A stretch of DNA of 33,104 nucleotides. Origin: Betaproteobacteria bacterium (lineage in GTDB: Bacteria > Pseudomonadota > Gammaproteobacteria > Burkholderiales > JAHFQX01). The stretch lies in assembly GCA_023259135.1 (NCBI GenBank), contig JAHFQX010000030.1:1-33104 (forward strand). The letters run 5' to 3'. Below the pieces are notes generated by a model. It saw nothing but the letters and a program-made list of their open reading frames with translations, was not told the origin of the DNA and made no database searches. Positions 9,351 to 17,548 of this stretch are shown here, piece by piece (within the stretch, counting starts at the first letter, position 1; the number at the start of each line of letters is the position of its first letter). Made by a program: the position numbers and the translations under genes.

Positions 9351-11306
9351 ATGACGATGGAACAGATTTATTTATTGGTGGCTCTGGCCCCCCTGGCCGG
9401 CGCCTTGGGGGCGGGCTTGCTGGGGCGCGCCATCGGCCCTCGCGGAGCCCATTGGGTGACCATACTCGGGGTCGCGATCGCCTTTTTCGGCGCGGTGGCG
9501 GTCTATCGGGATGTGGCCGCCGGCCATGCGTTCAATGGGACCGTCTACACCTGGCTGACCGGTCCGGGGGCCCGGTTCGAGATCGGCTTCCTCATCGACC
9601 CCCTGTCCGCCATCATGATGCTGGTGGTGACCTTCGTGTCGCTGATGGTGCACATCTATACCATCGGCTACATGCACGGCGATCCGGGCTACCAACGCTT
9701 CTTCAGCTACATTTCCTTGTTTACCTTCGCCATGCTGATGCTGGTGATGGCCAATAACTTCGTCCAGTTGTTCTTCGGTTGGGAAGCGGTGGGCTTGATG
9801 TCCTATCTGTTAATCGGCTTCTGGTACACTCGGCCCACGGCGATTTTCGCCAACCTTAAAGCCTTCCTGGTGAACCGGGTGGGGGATTTCGGATTCATTC
9901 TTGGCATCGCCTTGGTGTTCGCCTACTTCGGCACCCTGGATTATGCCGAGGTATTTCGTCGCGCCGGGGAGATCGCTCCCCAGGCCCTGGAACTCTTCGC
10001 CGGCGCGCCTTGGCCAGTGATGACCGTGATTTGCCTGTTGCTGTTCGTCGGGGCCATGGGCAAATCGGCCCAGGTGCCGCTCCATGTATGGCTGCCGGAT
10101 TCCATGGAGGGCCCGACCCCGATCTCCGCCCTGATCCACGCCGCTACCATGGTGACCGCCGGCATCTTCATGGTGGCCCGCATGTCGCCGCTCTATGAAC
10201 TATCCGAAACGGCGTTGTCGGTGGTTCTGGTGATCGGCGCCATTACGGCGCTGTCCATGGCTTTCCTGGGCTTGGTGCAAAACGACATCAAGCGGGTGGT
10301 GGCCTATTCCACCCTGTCCCAGTTGGGCTATATGACAGTGGCGCTAGGGGCCTCTGCTTATGCGGCGGCGATTTTCCATCTGATGACCCATGCGTTCTTC
10401 AAGGCTTTGCTGTTCCTGAGCGCGGGCTCGGTGATCATCGCCATGCACCACGAGCAAGACATGAGGAACATGGGGGGCTTGCGGAAATACATGCCGGTGA
10501 CCTATTGGACGGCACTGGTGGGCTCCCTGGCGCTGGCCGGGATTCCCCCGTTTTCCGGATTCTTTTCCAAGGACGCCATCATCGAAGCCGTCCATTTGTC
10601 CCGGTTGCCGGGCGCCGGATTCGCCTATTTTTCCGTGCTGGGCGGAGTTTTCCTGACAGCCTGCTATTCCTTCCGGCTGCTGTTTCTCACCTTCCACGGC
10701 TCGCCCCGGATGGACGAGCGTACTCGAGAACATCTGCACGAATCCCCATGGACGGTGACCCTGCCCCTGGTGCTGCTGGCGATCCCGGCGGTTTACGCCG
10801 GCTGGACCTATGTGGAGCCTATGCTGTTCGGGGATTACTTCGGTTCCTCCATTGTGGTGGATCCGGCGCGGGACGTATTGGAGGAACTAGGCAGGGAATA
10901 CCATGGGGTGGGAATCCTGATACTTCACGGCCTTAGCGCACCGCCTTTCTGGCTGGCGCTGGCGGGGATAGTCTCGGCTTGGTATTTGTACTTGCGGCGG
11001 CCCGATCTGCCCGCGGCTATCCGCCGTGTCGCGGGAGGGCTTTACACGCTGCTGGAGAATAAATACTACTTTGACCGCTTCTATCAGTGGTTCTTCGCCG
11101 GTGGGGCGAGGGGCTTGGGAGGAGCGCTCTGGAAGGTCGGAGACGTAATGATAATCGATGGCTTGGTGGTCAACGGCTCGGCCAAGGTGGTGGCGAGGAT
11201 GGCCAATGCCTTGCGGAGCTTGCAATCCGGCTATGTCTATCACTATGCCTTTACCATGATCGTCGGGGTATTCGTGCTGCTGACCCTGTGGTTTCACTCG
11301 GCGTAG
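9351..11306 (+). CDS. nuoL: NADH-quinone oxidoreductase subunit L (antiporter-like)
   Basis: 651 residues, an Mrp-antiporter-like proton channel at the far end of the membrane arm. Glu145 in GWEAVGLMSYLLIGFW is the key helix-5 residue, and GKSAQVPLHVWLPDSMEGPTP carries the channel lysine and the helix-8 signature. The C-terminal part (from about residue 510) forms the lateral helix and last membrane segment. Two in-frame ATGs lie at 9351 and 9357; I use the first. A GTG at 9321 is possible but has no support. Confidence 0.97.
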   Translation: MTMEQIYLLVALAPLAGALGAGLLGRAIGPRGAHWVTILGVAIAFFGAVAVYRDVAAGHAFNGTVYTWLTGPGARFEIGFLIDPLSAIMMLVVTFVSLMVHIYTIGYMHGDPGYQRFFSYISLFTFAMLMLVMANNFVQLFFGWEAVGLMSYLLIGFWYTRPTAIFANLKAFLVNRVGDFGFILGIALVFAYFGTLDYAEVFRRAGEIAPQALELFAGAPWPVMTVICLLLFVGAMGKSAQVPLHVWLPDSMEGPTPISALIHAATMVTAGIFMVARMSPLYELSETALSVVLVIGAITALSMAFLGLVQNDIKRVVAYSTLSQLGYMTVALGASAYAAAIFHLMTHAFFKALLFLSAGSVIIAMHHEQDMRNMGGLRKYMPVTYWTALVGSLALAGIPPFSGFFSKDAIIEAVHLSRLPGAGFAYFSVLGGVFLTACYSFRLLFLTFHGSPRMDERTREHLHESPWTVTLPLVLLAIPAVYAGWTYVEPMLFGDYFGSSIVVDPARDVLEELGREYHGVGILILHGLSAPPFWLALAGIVSAWYLYLRRPDLPAAIRRVAGGLYTLLENKYYFDRFYQWFFAGGARGLGGALWKVGDVMIIDGLVVNGSAKVVARMANALRSLQSGYVYHYAFTMIVGVFVLLTLWFHSA

Positions 11307-11339
11307 CCCCGTGACGCATAACAACGAATAGGTCGCTGA

Positions 11340-12824
11340 ATGGATGGGAGTGTTCCGTTGCTGAGTCTGGTAGTGTGGTTGCCGATCGCCGCGGGTATCG
11401 CGGTGCTGCTGACCGGCGGTGATCGCAATGCCGGCTTGGCCCGTTGGCTGGCCCTGGCGGGGGCGGTGGCGGGCCTGCTGGTGGCGTTGCCGCTGTATAC
11501 CGGCTTTGACCCCCAGGCTTCCGGGATGCAGTTCGTGGAGATGGCTCCTTGGGTGCCGCGCTTCAACGTGAATTACCACCTGGGGATCGACGGGATTTCC
11601 CTGTCCTTGATTCTGCTCAATTGCTTCACCACGGTGCTGGTGGTGATCGCCGCCTGGGGCAGCATCGAGACCCGGGTGGCCCAGTATTTGGCGGCATTGC
11701 TGTTTCTTTCCGGGCTGATGAACGGGGCGTTCTGTGCGCTGGACGCCATCCTGTTCTATATCTTCTTCGAGGCGACGCTGATTCCGATGTTCATCATCAT
11801 CGGGGTCTGGGGCGGGCCGAATCGGGTGTACGCGGCCATCAAGTTTTTTCTGTATACCTTGCTGGGGTCGCTGCTGTCCCTGGTCGCTATTCTTTATCTG
11901 TTCTACCTGTCCGGCTCCAGCTTCGAAATCCTGGATTACCACAAGCTGCCGATTCCTTTTGGAGCGCAGATACTCATCTTCATCGCGTTTTTCATGGCCT
12001 TTGCGGTGAAAGTGCCCATGTGGCCAGTGCATACCTGGCTGCCGGACGCCCACGTGGAAGCTCCCACCGGCGGATCGGTGGTGCTGGCCGCGGTCATGCT
12101 GAAGCTGGGGGGCTATGGATTCCTGCGGCTGAGCCTGCCTATCGTTCCCGATGCCAGCCATTACCTTTCCGGGGTGGTGATCGCGTTGTCCTTGATCGCT
12201 GTGGTCTATATCGGACTGGTTGCCCTGGTCCAGGCGGACATGAAGAAGCTCATCGCCTACTCTTCGATTTCCCACATGGGATTCGTTATTCTAGGGACTT
12301 TCATTTTCGAGCCCTATGCGATGGAGGGGGCGATTCTGCAAATGGTGTCCCATGGCTTCGTTTCGGCGGCGATGTTCTTGTGCGTCGGGGTGTTGTACGA
12401 CCGCATGCATTCGAGAATGATCGGCGATTATGGCGGGGTGGTGAACCGGATGCCGGTATTCGCCGCTTTCTTTATGCTATTTGCTATGGCCAACGCCGGG
12501 CTGCCGGGGACCAGCGGCTTCGTCGGGGAGTTTATGGTGATCGTCGGAACCATGAAAGTGAATTTCTGGTACACGGCCGCCGCCGCCCTGACGCTGATTT
12601 TCGGGGCGGCTTATACCCTGTGGATGTATAAGCGGGTCGTGTTCGGAGAAGTGGCTAACCCGGCCGTGGAAAAATTGCGGGACTTGCGGCCCCAGGAGTG
12701 GATGGCCTTGGGGTTGGCCGCTGCGGTGGTGCTGGGAATGGGAATCTATCCGTTGCCGTTCGGCGAGTTGCTGCATACCTCGGTCGGCGAGCTGCTGGCC
12801 CATGTGGCCCAGAGTAAGCTGTAG
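11340..12824 (+). CDS. nuoM: NADH-quinone oxidoreductase subunit M (antiporter-like)
   Basis: 494 residues and about 14 membrane helices. Glu144 in YIFFEATLIPMFIIIG is the conserved proton-channel glutamate. The motif KVPMWPVHTWLPDAHVEAPTGGSV follows at about residue 225. It lies 33 bases after nuoL and 35 before nuoN. Confidence 0.98.
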   Translation: MDGSVPLLSLVVWLPIAAGIAVLLTGGDRNAGLARWLALAGAVAGLLVALPLYTGFDPQASGMQFVEMAPWVPRFNVNYHLGIDGISLSLILLNCFTTVLVVIAAWGSIETRVAQYLAALLFLSGLMNGAFCALDAILFYIFFEATLIPMFIIIGVWGGPNRVYAAIKFFLYTLLGSLLSLVAILYLFYLSGSSFEILDYHKLPIPFGAQILIFIAFFMAFAVKVPMWPVHTWLPDAHVEAPTGGSVVLAAVMLKLGGYGFLRLSLPIVPDASHYLSGVVIALSLIAVVYIGLVALVQADMKKLIAYSSISHMGFVILGTFIFEPYAMEGAILQMVSHGFVSAAMFLCVGVLYDRMHSRMIGDYGGVVNRMPVFAAFFMLFAMANAGLPGTSGFVGEFMVIVGTMKVNFWYTAAAALTLIFGAAYTLWMYKRVVFGEVANPAVEKLRDLRPQEWMALGLAAAVVLGMGIYPLPFGELLHTSVGELLAHVAQSKL

Positions 12825-12859
12825 CCTCGCCAGGACCCTACTTTTAAGGCTGGCCCATT

Positions 12860-14305
12860 ATGGATTTCCCGGTTGTGGAATTGAGCCCCCTCTATCCCGA
12901 GATTCTGTTGTTGATCCTGGCGTCGGGGATATTGCTCCTCGACGTGCTGCTGGGAGACGAGCGCCGTTTTATTACCTATGTGCTGGCGTTGCTGACCTTG
13001 CTGGCCTGTGGGGCGCTAACGGTATTCACGGGCGAGTTCCGAACGACTTACGCTTTCGGGGGCATGTTTGTTGATGACGTGCTGGCCGACGCCCTCAAGT
13101 TCGTGGCTTATATCTCGGTGTTCGTCGTCTTGGTCTATTCCAGGGCCTATCTGATCGGCCGCAACTTGTTCCAGGGGGAGTTCTTCGTCCTGGTGCTGTT
13201 TGCCTTGCTGGGCATGATGGTGATGATCTCCGCCCATCATTTTTTGGTGCTTTATCTGGGGTTGGAGATCCTTTCCCTGAGCCTTTACGCCCTGGTGGCG
13301 CTACATAGGGACTCGGCCGTGGCCACGGAAGCCGCGATGAAATACTTCGTGCTGGGGGCCTTGGCTTCCGGGATGCTCTTATACGGCATCTCCATGCTCT
13401 ATGGAGCTACCGGCGCCCTGGATATCGAGACCATGGCCAGGACGTTGCGAGAAGGCGTAGAGGCGCCCATGGTCGTGGTGCTGGGGCTGGTTTTCGTGGT
13501 GGCGGGGTTGGCCTTCAAGCTCGGCGCCGCGCCTTTTCACATGTGGGTTCCTGACGTGTATCAGGGTGCGCCGACGCCAGTGACCTTATTTATCGGGACG
13601 GCGCCCAAGCTGGCATCCTTCGCCTTCGCCATGCGTCTGCTGGCGGAAGCGCTGCAACCGTTGCTGGCGGATTGGCGGGACATGCTGATGATTCTGGCGA
13701 TATTGTCCATGCTGGTGGGCAACGTGGCAGCCATTGCCCAGACCAATATCAAGCGCATGTTGGCTTATTCCGCCATTGCCCATATGGGTTTCATGCTGCT
13801 CGGCATCCTGAGCGGGACCATCAACGGTTACAGTTCCGCCATGTTTTACGTGTTGACCTATGTGGCCATGGGGTTGGGGAGTTTCGGCATTATTCTGCTG
13901 CTGGCCCGGGAGGGGTTCGAGGCGGAGAACCTGGAGGATTTCAAGGGGCTGAACGCACGTAATCCGTGGTATGCGTTTTTGATGCTGCTGTTCATGTTTT
14001 CCTTGGCGGGAATTCCCCCCACCGTTGGATTCTACGCAAAACTCTCGGTGTTGGAGGCGGTAGTGAAGATCGGCCATACTTGGCTGGCGGTGGTGGCGGT
14101 GCTGCTTTCCCTGGTGGGAGCATTTTATTATTTGCGGATAGTGAAGCTGATGTATTTCGATGCTCCTGTCGATCAGGCTCCCGTTGCTCCCCAGGCCGAC
14201 GTCGGGCTACTGCTTTCCGCCAATGGCGCGGCGATTCTGCTGCTGGGGATTTTCCCCCAGCCTTTGATGGCTCTTTGCGCCCACGCCGTGCTCGTTTCGC
14301 TGTGA
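12860..14305 (+). CDS. nuoN: NADH-quinone oxidoreductase subunit N (antiporter-like)
   Basis: 481 residues, the third antiporter-like subunit. The helix-5 glutamate is Glu136 in [15 protein letters not shown], and the [22 protein letters not shown] motif is clear. It ends the core nuo operon. Its TGA overlaps a GTG start (GTGA at 14302-14305) of a probable small ORF. Confidence 0.98.
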   Translation: MDFPVVELSPLYPEILLLILASGILLLDVLLGDERRFITYVLALLTLLACGALTVFTGEFRTTYAFGGMFVDDVLADALKFVAYISVFVVLVYSRAYLIGRNLFQGEFFVLVLFALLGMMVMISAHHFLVLYLGLEILSLSLYALVALHRDSAVATEAAMKYFVLGALASGMLLYGISMLYGATGALDIETMARTLREGVEAPMVVVLGLVFVVAGLAFKLGAAPFHMWVPDVYQGAPTPVTLFIGTAPKLASFAFAMRLLAEALQPLLADWRDMLMILAILSMLVGNVAAIAQTNIKRMLAYSAIAHMGFMLLGILSGTINGYSSAMFYVLTYVAMGLGSFGIILLLAREGFEAENLEDFKGLNARNPWYAFLMLLFMFSLAGIPPTVGFYAKLSVLEAVVKIGHTWLAVVAVLLSLVGAFYYLRIVKLMYFDAPVDQAPVAPQADVGLLLSANGAAILLLGIFPQPLMALCAHAVLVSL

Positions 14306-14403
14306 TCCCGTCTCGGGCCGCGCTGGTCATCGCTGCCGTTGCAGCCAATCTCCCATATTTGTGGCAGGCCGGGGAAAAGAAAAAATCCGGGGGAGTCAGT
14401 TGA
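14302..14403 (+). CDS. Probable 33-residue small membrane protein after nuoN
   Basis: This ORF runs from GTG 14302 to TGA 14403. It overlaps the nuoN stop by GTGA, and its own TGA overlaps the TTG start of the NUDIX gene (TTGA), so it fills the nuoN-NUDIX gap exactly with coupled junctions. The peptide has a short hydrophobic stretch ([16 protein letters not shown], residues 6-21) and a charged tail with GEKKKSGG. In betaproteobacteria this position between nuoN and a NUDIX gene usually holds DUF2818, a roughly 95-residue membrane protein with, from memory, a similar AANLP(F/Y) motif; this could be a cut-down relative. No strong Shine-Dalgarno precedes the GTG. It may also be only a coupling leader. 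Confidence 0.45.
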   Translation: MIPSRAALVIAAVAANLPYLWQAGEKKKSGGVS

Positions 14404-14984
14404 AGCGCGGAGCGGGCGGCCATGGACAAGGCCCTGACGATTTGACCGAGCATATCCTGCATTCCCGTACCGTATACCGGGGCAAGCTACTGGAGGTGAA
14501 CGAAGACCGGGTACGGCTTCCCGACGGAACTGAGGCGACCCGGGAATACGCCTTGCATCCCGGAGCGGTGGTCATCATTCCTTGGCTGGAAGGGGATCGG
14601 GTATTGCTGGAACGCCAGTTTCGCTACCCCTTGGGGCGAGATTTCATCGAATTGCCCGCAGGCAAGCTGGAGCCGGGTGAATCCCCGCTAAAAACGGCAC
14701 AGCGGGAATTGCTGGAAGAAACGGGCTATGAAGCGGTCCTGTGGCGCCCCTTGGCGACCTTGCATCCTTGCATCGGCTATTCCAACGAGCGGATCGAGCT
14801 GTTTCTGGCCAAGGAATTGCGCCATGTCGGTCATTCCGGGGAGGCCGGAGAATTTCTGGAAGTGTTTGCCTGGACACTTCGGGAGGCGTTGGAAGCGGTG
14901 GAAACCGGTCGGATCACCGATGTCAAAACCATGCTGGGAATTTTCTGGCTGGATCGGTTGGCTCAGGGGAAAACCGGGGTTTAA
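14400..14984 (+). CDS. NUDIX hydrolase, ADP-ribose pyrophosphatase type
   Basis: 194 residues. The full NUDIX box is at about residues 88-110: G-x5-E-x7-RELLEETGYE, the Mg-binding helix that cleaves nucleoside diphosphates linked to other groups. The flanking sequence (LERQFRYPLGRDFIELPAGKLEPGE) is typical of ADP-ribose/ADP-sugar pyrophosphatases. I prefer TTG 14400, which has GGGGGAG four bases upstream and overlaps the previous small ORF. GTG 14361 would add 13 basic residues. It is likely the last gene of the nuo transcript and converges with rimO, 18 bases away. Confidence 0.9.
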   Translation: MKRGAGGHGQGPDDLTEHILHSRTVYRGKLLEVNEDRVRLPDGTEATREYALHPGAVVIIPWLEGDRVLLERQFRYPLGRDFIELPAGKLEPGESPLKTAQRELLEETGYEAVLWRPLATLHPCIGYSNERIELFLAKELRHVGHSGEAGEFLEVFAWTLREALEAVETGRITDVKTMLGIFWLDRLAQGKTGV

Positions 14985-15002
14985 AAACCGGGCTCGGGAT
15001 AA

Positions 15003-16364
15003 TCAAGCCAGCCCAGTTGCGGCTGATACGGGGGCAGAGGCGGGTTGGGACAGCGGCTCGCCCCACAGATCGTGGGTGTCGTTGCCGACGATCCGCACGG
15101 CGGCCCACTGACCGGCAACCAGCCCCGCATCGGCCGGCAGATGCACCACTCCGTCCACCTCCGGAGCGTCCCCGGCGGTTCGCGCCACTACGCCCTGGTC
15201 CGATGCGCTATCGACGAGAACGGTCAAGGTCTTGCCGATTTTGTGGGCTAGGCGCCTCTCGCTGATGCGTTCTTGAGTAGTCATCAACCTTGCGCGTCTT
15301 TCCTCTTTGACGGCTTCCGGGATCGGATCCGGGAGGGAGTTGGCGGCGGCGCCATCCACCGGAGAGTAGGCGAAGCAACCCACCCGATCCAACTCAGCCT
15401 CCTCCAAAAAATTCAACAACTCTTGAAATTCTGCTTCGGTTTCCCCGGGAAAACCGACGATAAACGTGCTGCGCAGCGTCAGCTCGGGACAAATTCCGCG
15501 CCAGTGACGAATGCGCCGTAGCACGTCTTCGCCGTCGGCGGGGCGTTTCATGAACTTGAGAATACGGCGGCTGGCGTGCTGGAACGGGATATCCAGGTAG
15601 GGAAGCAGGCGGTCCGCGGTCATCAGCGGAATCAGTTCATCCACATGGGGGTAAGGGTAGACATAATGCAGCCGCACCCAAACTCCCAGACTCCCGAGAG
15701 CTTCGGCCAACCCGCCGATTCGGCTCTTGAGGGGGCGGCCGTTCCAGAAACCGGTGCGATAGCGGATATCCACCCCGTAAGCGCTGGTGTCCTGGGAGAT
15801 GACCAGCAATTCCTTGACGCCGGCAGCCACCAGGGCTTCGGCTTCGGTCATCACCTCGCCTACCGGACGGCTCACCAAATCCCCCCGCAGGGAGGGAATG
15901 ATGCAGAAGGTGCAGCGGTGATTGCACCCCTCCGAAATCTTCAGATAGGCGTAATGTTTCGGGGTGAGTCGGACTCCGCCTGGAGGGATCAGGCTGGTAA
16001 AAGGATCGTGGGGTGCGGGCAGATGATCGTGGATGGCGGACATCACCGCCGCCTCGGCATGGGGTCCGGTGATGGCCAGGAGTTGCGGGAAAGCTTCCCT
16101 GAGTTTTTCTTGGCGTGCCCCCAGGCAGCCGGTGACAACCACTTGCCCGTTTTCCGCCAAGGCCTCGCCGATGGCGTCCAGGGATTCCTCTATAGCCGAC
16201 TCGATGAACCCGCAGGTATTTATCACCACTAAGTCGGCGTCTTGATAGCTGGGGGAAAGGTGGTAGCCCTCCGCCCGCAACTGGGTCAGAATCCGTTCGG
16301 AATCAACCTGGGCTTTGGGGCAGCCCAAGGATACGAAGCCGACCCGGGGAGCTCGCCGAGACAT
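15003..16364 (-). CDS. rimO: Ribosomal protein uS12 methylthiotransferase RimO
   Basis: 453 residues. It is a radical-SAM enzyme that adds a methylthio group to an aspartate of ribosomal protein S12. The N-terminal UPF0004 domain has Cys15, Cys51 and Cys80 for its second iron-sulfur cluster. The radical-SAM motif CNHRCTFC gives Cys147, Cys151 and Cys154. A TRAM domain follows from about residue 380. The N-terminus [19 protein letters not shown] is diagnostic for RimO over MiaB. The start ATG is at 16364. Its upstream minus-strand sequence is C/T-rich (CCCTCCTT) and has no Shine-Dalgarno. It lies 29 bases after phaR, probably in one operon. Confidence 0.96.
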   Translation of the reverse strand: MSRRAPRVGFVSLGCPKAQVDSERILTQLRAEGYHLSPSYQDADLVVINTCGFIESAIEESLDAIGEALAENGQVVVTGCLGARQEKLREAFPQLLAITGPHAEAAVMSAIHDHLPAPHDPFTSLIPPGGVRLTPKHYAYLKISEGCNHRCTFCIIPSLRGDLVSRPVGEVMTEAEALVAAGVKELLVISQDTSAYGVDIRYRTGFWNGRPLKSRIGGLAEALGSLGVWVRLHYVYPYPHVDELIPLMTADRLLPYLDIPFQHASRRILKFMKRPADGEDVLRRIRHWRGICPELTLRSTFIVGFPGETEAEFQELLNFLEEAELDRVGCFAYSPVDGAAANSLPDPIPEAVKEERRARLMTTQERISERRLAHKIGKTLTVLVDSASDQGVVARTAGDAPEVDGVVHLPADAGLVAGQWAAVRIVGNDTHDLWGEPLSQPASAPVSAATGLA

Positions 16365-16393
16365 GGCATGAAGGAGGGAAAGCTAAATCCGGC

Positions 16394-17020
16394 TTAGGCG
16401 GCGGACTTGCGGCCCCGCCCGGCTTTGCCGGGGGATGGGTTTTTTGGGGTTGGGGCCGTGCTGTCTTCCATAGCTGCATCGCGGGCCGCGGAGTTTGGAG
16501 GAGACTGGAATCCGGTGAAAAGATTTTTGGTTTGATCCTGAAGGCGCTGCTGCATTTCCAAGAACATGGCGGCGCTTTGCTCCAAATAGCTCCCCATGAG
16601 ACGCTGCACGGTGGGGCCTTGCAAGGAGATGAATTGACGCCAAGCGTCGGCGTTCAGGATATCGGTGCCGTACAGGCGCTTCGATTGATCTTGAAAGCGT
16701 TGCTGCATTTCGATAAAAGTCTGAATATTTTTTTCCAGATAAGCGCCCATCATGCCCTGCAAAGCATGCCCGTAATAACGGATGATTTGGGCCAGCACGT
16801 CGCGGGAGAACATGGGGGATCCGCAGCTTTCCTCCTCCAGGATGATCTGCAGCAGGATACTGCGGGTCAAATCCTCGTTGGTTTTGACATCCACTACGCG
16901 GAACTGCACTTCTTCCATGACCAAGCTCTTGATATCGGTCAAGGTGACGTACTTGCTCGTCGCGGTGTCGTATAAGCGGCGGTTCGGATATTTCTTGATG
17001 AGGCGCTGGGTTTCGCTCAT
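16394..17020 (-). CDS. phaR: Polyhydroxyalkanoate synthesis regulator PhaR
   Basis: 208 residues. The N-terminal DNA-binding domain starts with the signature LIKKYPNRRLYDTATSKYVTLTDI (about residues 7-30). Two tandem copies of the PHB-accumulation regulatory repeat follow: one contains MMGAYLEKNIQTFIEMQQRF, the other LMGSYLEQSAAMFLEMQQRL. The tail is basic and low in complexity. PhaR proteins bind both PHA granules and DNA and repress phasin genes and often their own gene. No phaC, phaP or phaB is in the window. The start at 17020 has AAGGG upstream on the minus strand. Confidence 0.95.
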   Translation of the reverse strand: MSETQRLIKKYPNRRLYDTATSKYVTLTDIKSLVMEEVQFRVVDVKTNEDLTRSILLQIILEEESCGSPMFSRDVLAQIIRYYGHALQGMMGAYLEKNIQTFIEMQQRFQDQSKRLYGTDILNADAWRQFISLQGPTVQRLMGSYLEQSAAMFLEMQQRLQDQTKNLFTGFQSPPNSAARDAAMEDSTAPTPKNPSPGKAGRGRKSAA

Positions 17021-17101
17021 AAGACCCTTGGGAGTCCCTCAGGGAGGGCATAAACGGAAGGCCATGATACCCCAACCCCTGGGTTAGGCGCTATATTCGC
17101 T

Positions 17102-17142
17102 TCCCTTCGTTGCCTCTCGGAAGGCGGGCTTTCCGGAAGGGA
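17102..17142. other. Two-part hairpin upstream of phaR
   Basis: TCCCTTC (17102-17108) pairs with GAAGGGA (17136-17142), and inside it CGGAA (17118-17122) pairs with TTCCG (17131-17135). This gives 12 bp in two steps with a 9-base bulge. It lies 82-122 bases upstream of the phaR start, in its probable 5' leader, and has no T-run on either side. It may be an mRNA element or a protein site. Confidence 0.4.
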
Positions 17143-17156
17143 TCGGGGCTGTTACG

Positions 17157-17230
17157 GCAACGCACAATATTTTATTTAAAAAAAGCTTGACACCCTTTCC
17201 ATGTATCAGTATTATTCGATTGTGCGCTGC
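17157..17230. promoter_or_regulatory. 12-bp inverted repeat bracketing a strong promoter (candidate PhaR operators)
   Basis: The left site GCAACGCACAAT (17157-17168) and the right site ATTGTGCGCTGC (17219-17230) are inverted copies matching at 11 of 12 positions. Their centres are 62 bases apart and they enclose the A/T-rich element, -35, -10 and expected start point of the candidate RNA below. Each contains two GCA triplets spaced by two bases. Published PhaR operators are rich in TGC/GCA triplets, and phaR lies next door, so PhaR is the favoured binder; that is inference. Confidence 0.5.
17163..17215 (+). promoter_or_regulatory. Strong sigma70 promoter with A/T-rich upstream element
   Basis: TTGACA (17187-17192), a 17-base spacer and TATTAT (17210-17215) form a near-consensus promoter with a perfect -35. 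Immediately upstream, 17163-17184 is almost pure A/T with A- and T-tracts, like an UP element. Transcription would start near G17222. This is the best promoter match I found in the window. Confidence 0.85.
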
Positions 17231-17412
17231 GTCATTATATGATTCGATGGCGGGGCGGAAAGGTTGCAAGGGATTCGCTGCCTTAAGTCAAGGGGCGGAT
17301 TTCAAGGGGGCGGGAAACCTCGCCCGGTAAAGGCTCCTCCTCCTTTATTATAGGGTTCCTCACCTTATATAAAGGTTCTCCCCACCCGGTCTCCGGGTGG
17401 GGATTTTTTTTT
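17222..17412 (+). ncRNA. Candidate small RNA (about 190 nt) with C/U-rich anti-SD-like modules
   Basis: The unit is defined by the promoter at 17187-17215 and the terminator at 17380-17412. No convincing protein gene lies between; the longest ATG frame (17247-17330, 27 residues) lacks a Shine-Dalgarno. Near the middle, GGGCG (17308-17312) and CGCCC (17321-17325) form a hairpin with a GGAAACCU loop. Then come three related modules: AAAGGCTCCTCCTCC (17329), ATAGGGTTCCTCACC (17350) and AAAGGTTCTCCCCACC (17371). TAAAGG (17328-17333) can pair with CCTTTA (17342-17347), exposing CUCCUCCU in the loop. Alternatively, CCTTTAT (17342-17348) pairs with ATAAAGG (17369-17375), continuing into a stem with loop UUCCUCA. 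Such loops complement Shine-Dalgarno sites. It could instead be an attenuated leader of the channel gene 137 bases downstream. I recognise no known RNA family. Confidence 0.65.
17380..17412 (+). terminator. Strong intrinsic terminator
   Basis: CCCCACCCGG (17380-17389), a TCT loop and CCGGGTGGGG (17393-17402) form a perfect 10-bp stem, followed by A and nine T residues (17404-17412). The run lies only on the plus-strand 3' side. Since phaR points the other way, it can only end a transcript that starts in the same gap. Confidence 0.93.
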
Positions 17413-17548
17413 GCCTATCCGCCTTGTTCGCCTTGGAATCTCGGGATTGGCCGCGTCTCTCGTTTGCGTTCCGGTCAAGCGGGAGCCCCCGAGATATTCG
17501 CCCATTTCGTGCTAGAGTTCCAATGGAGATTCGGGTCAGGGAGGGGCC

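Noticed and set aside
10887-12275. Long open frame of 462 codons on the minus strand opposite nuoL and nuoM
   Set aside because: It lies wholly antisense to two certain genes, has a Gln/His/Arg-rich composition typical of reverse frames of GC-rich membrane genes, and shows no known motif.
14966-15000. Possible bidirectional terminator between the NUDIX gene and rimO
   Set aside because: The sequence has AACCGG in direct rather than inverted copies; the best stem is 4 bp with no T-run.
17247-17330. 27-codon ATG frame inside the candidate RNA
   Set aside because: It has no Shine-Dalgarno, and it runs through the GGGCG/CGCCC hairpin. A dual-function RNA is not excluded but has no support.
17222-17380. 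Known riboswitch or housekeeping RNA (c-di-GMP, TPP, FMN, fluoride, 6S, SRP, RNase P)
   Set aside because: None of the core consensus strings I know for these classes is present.
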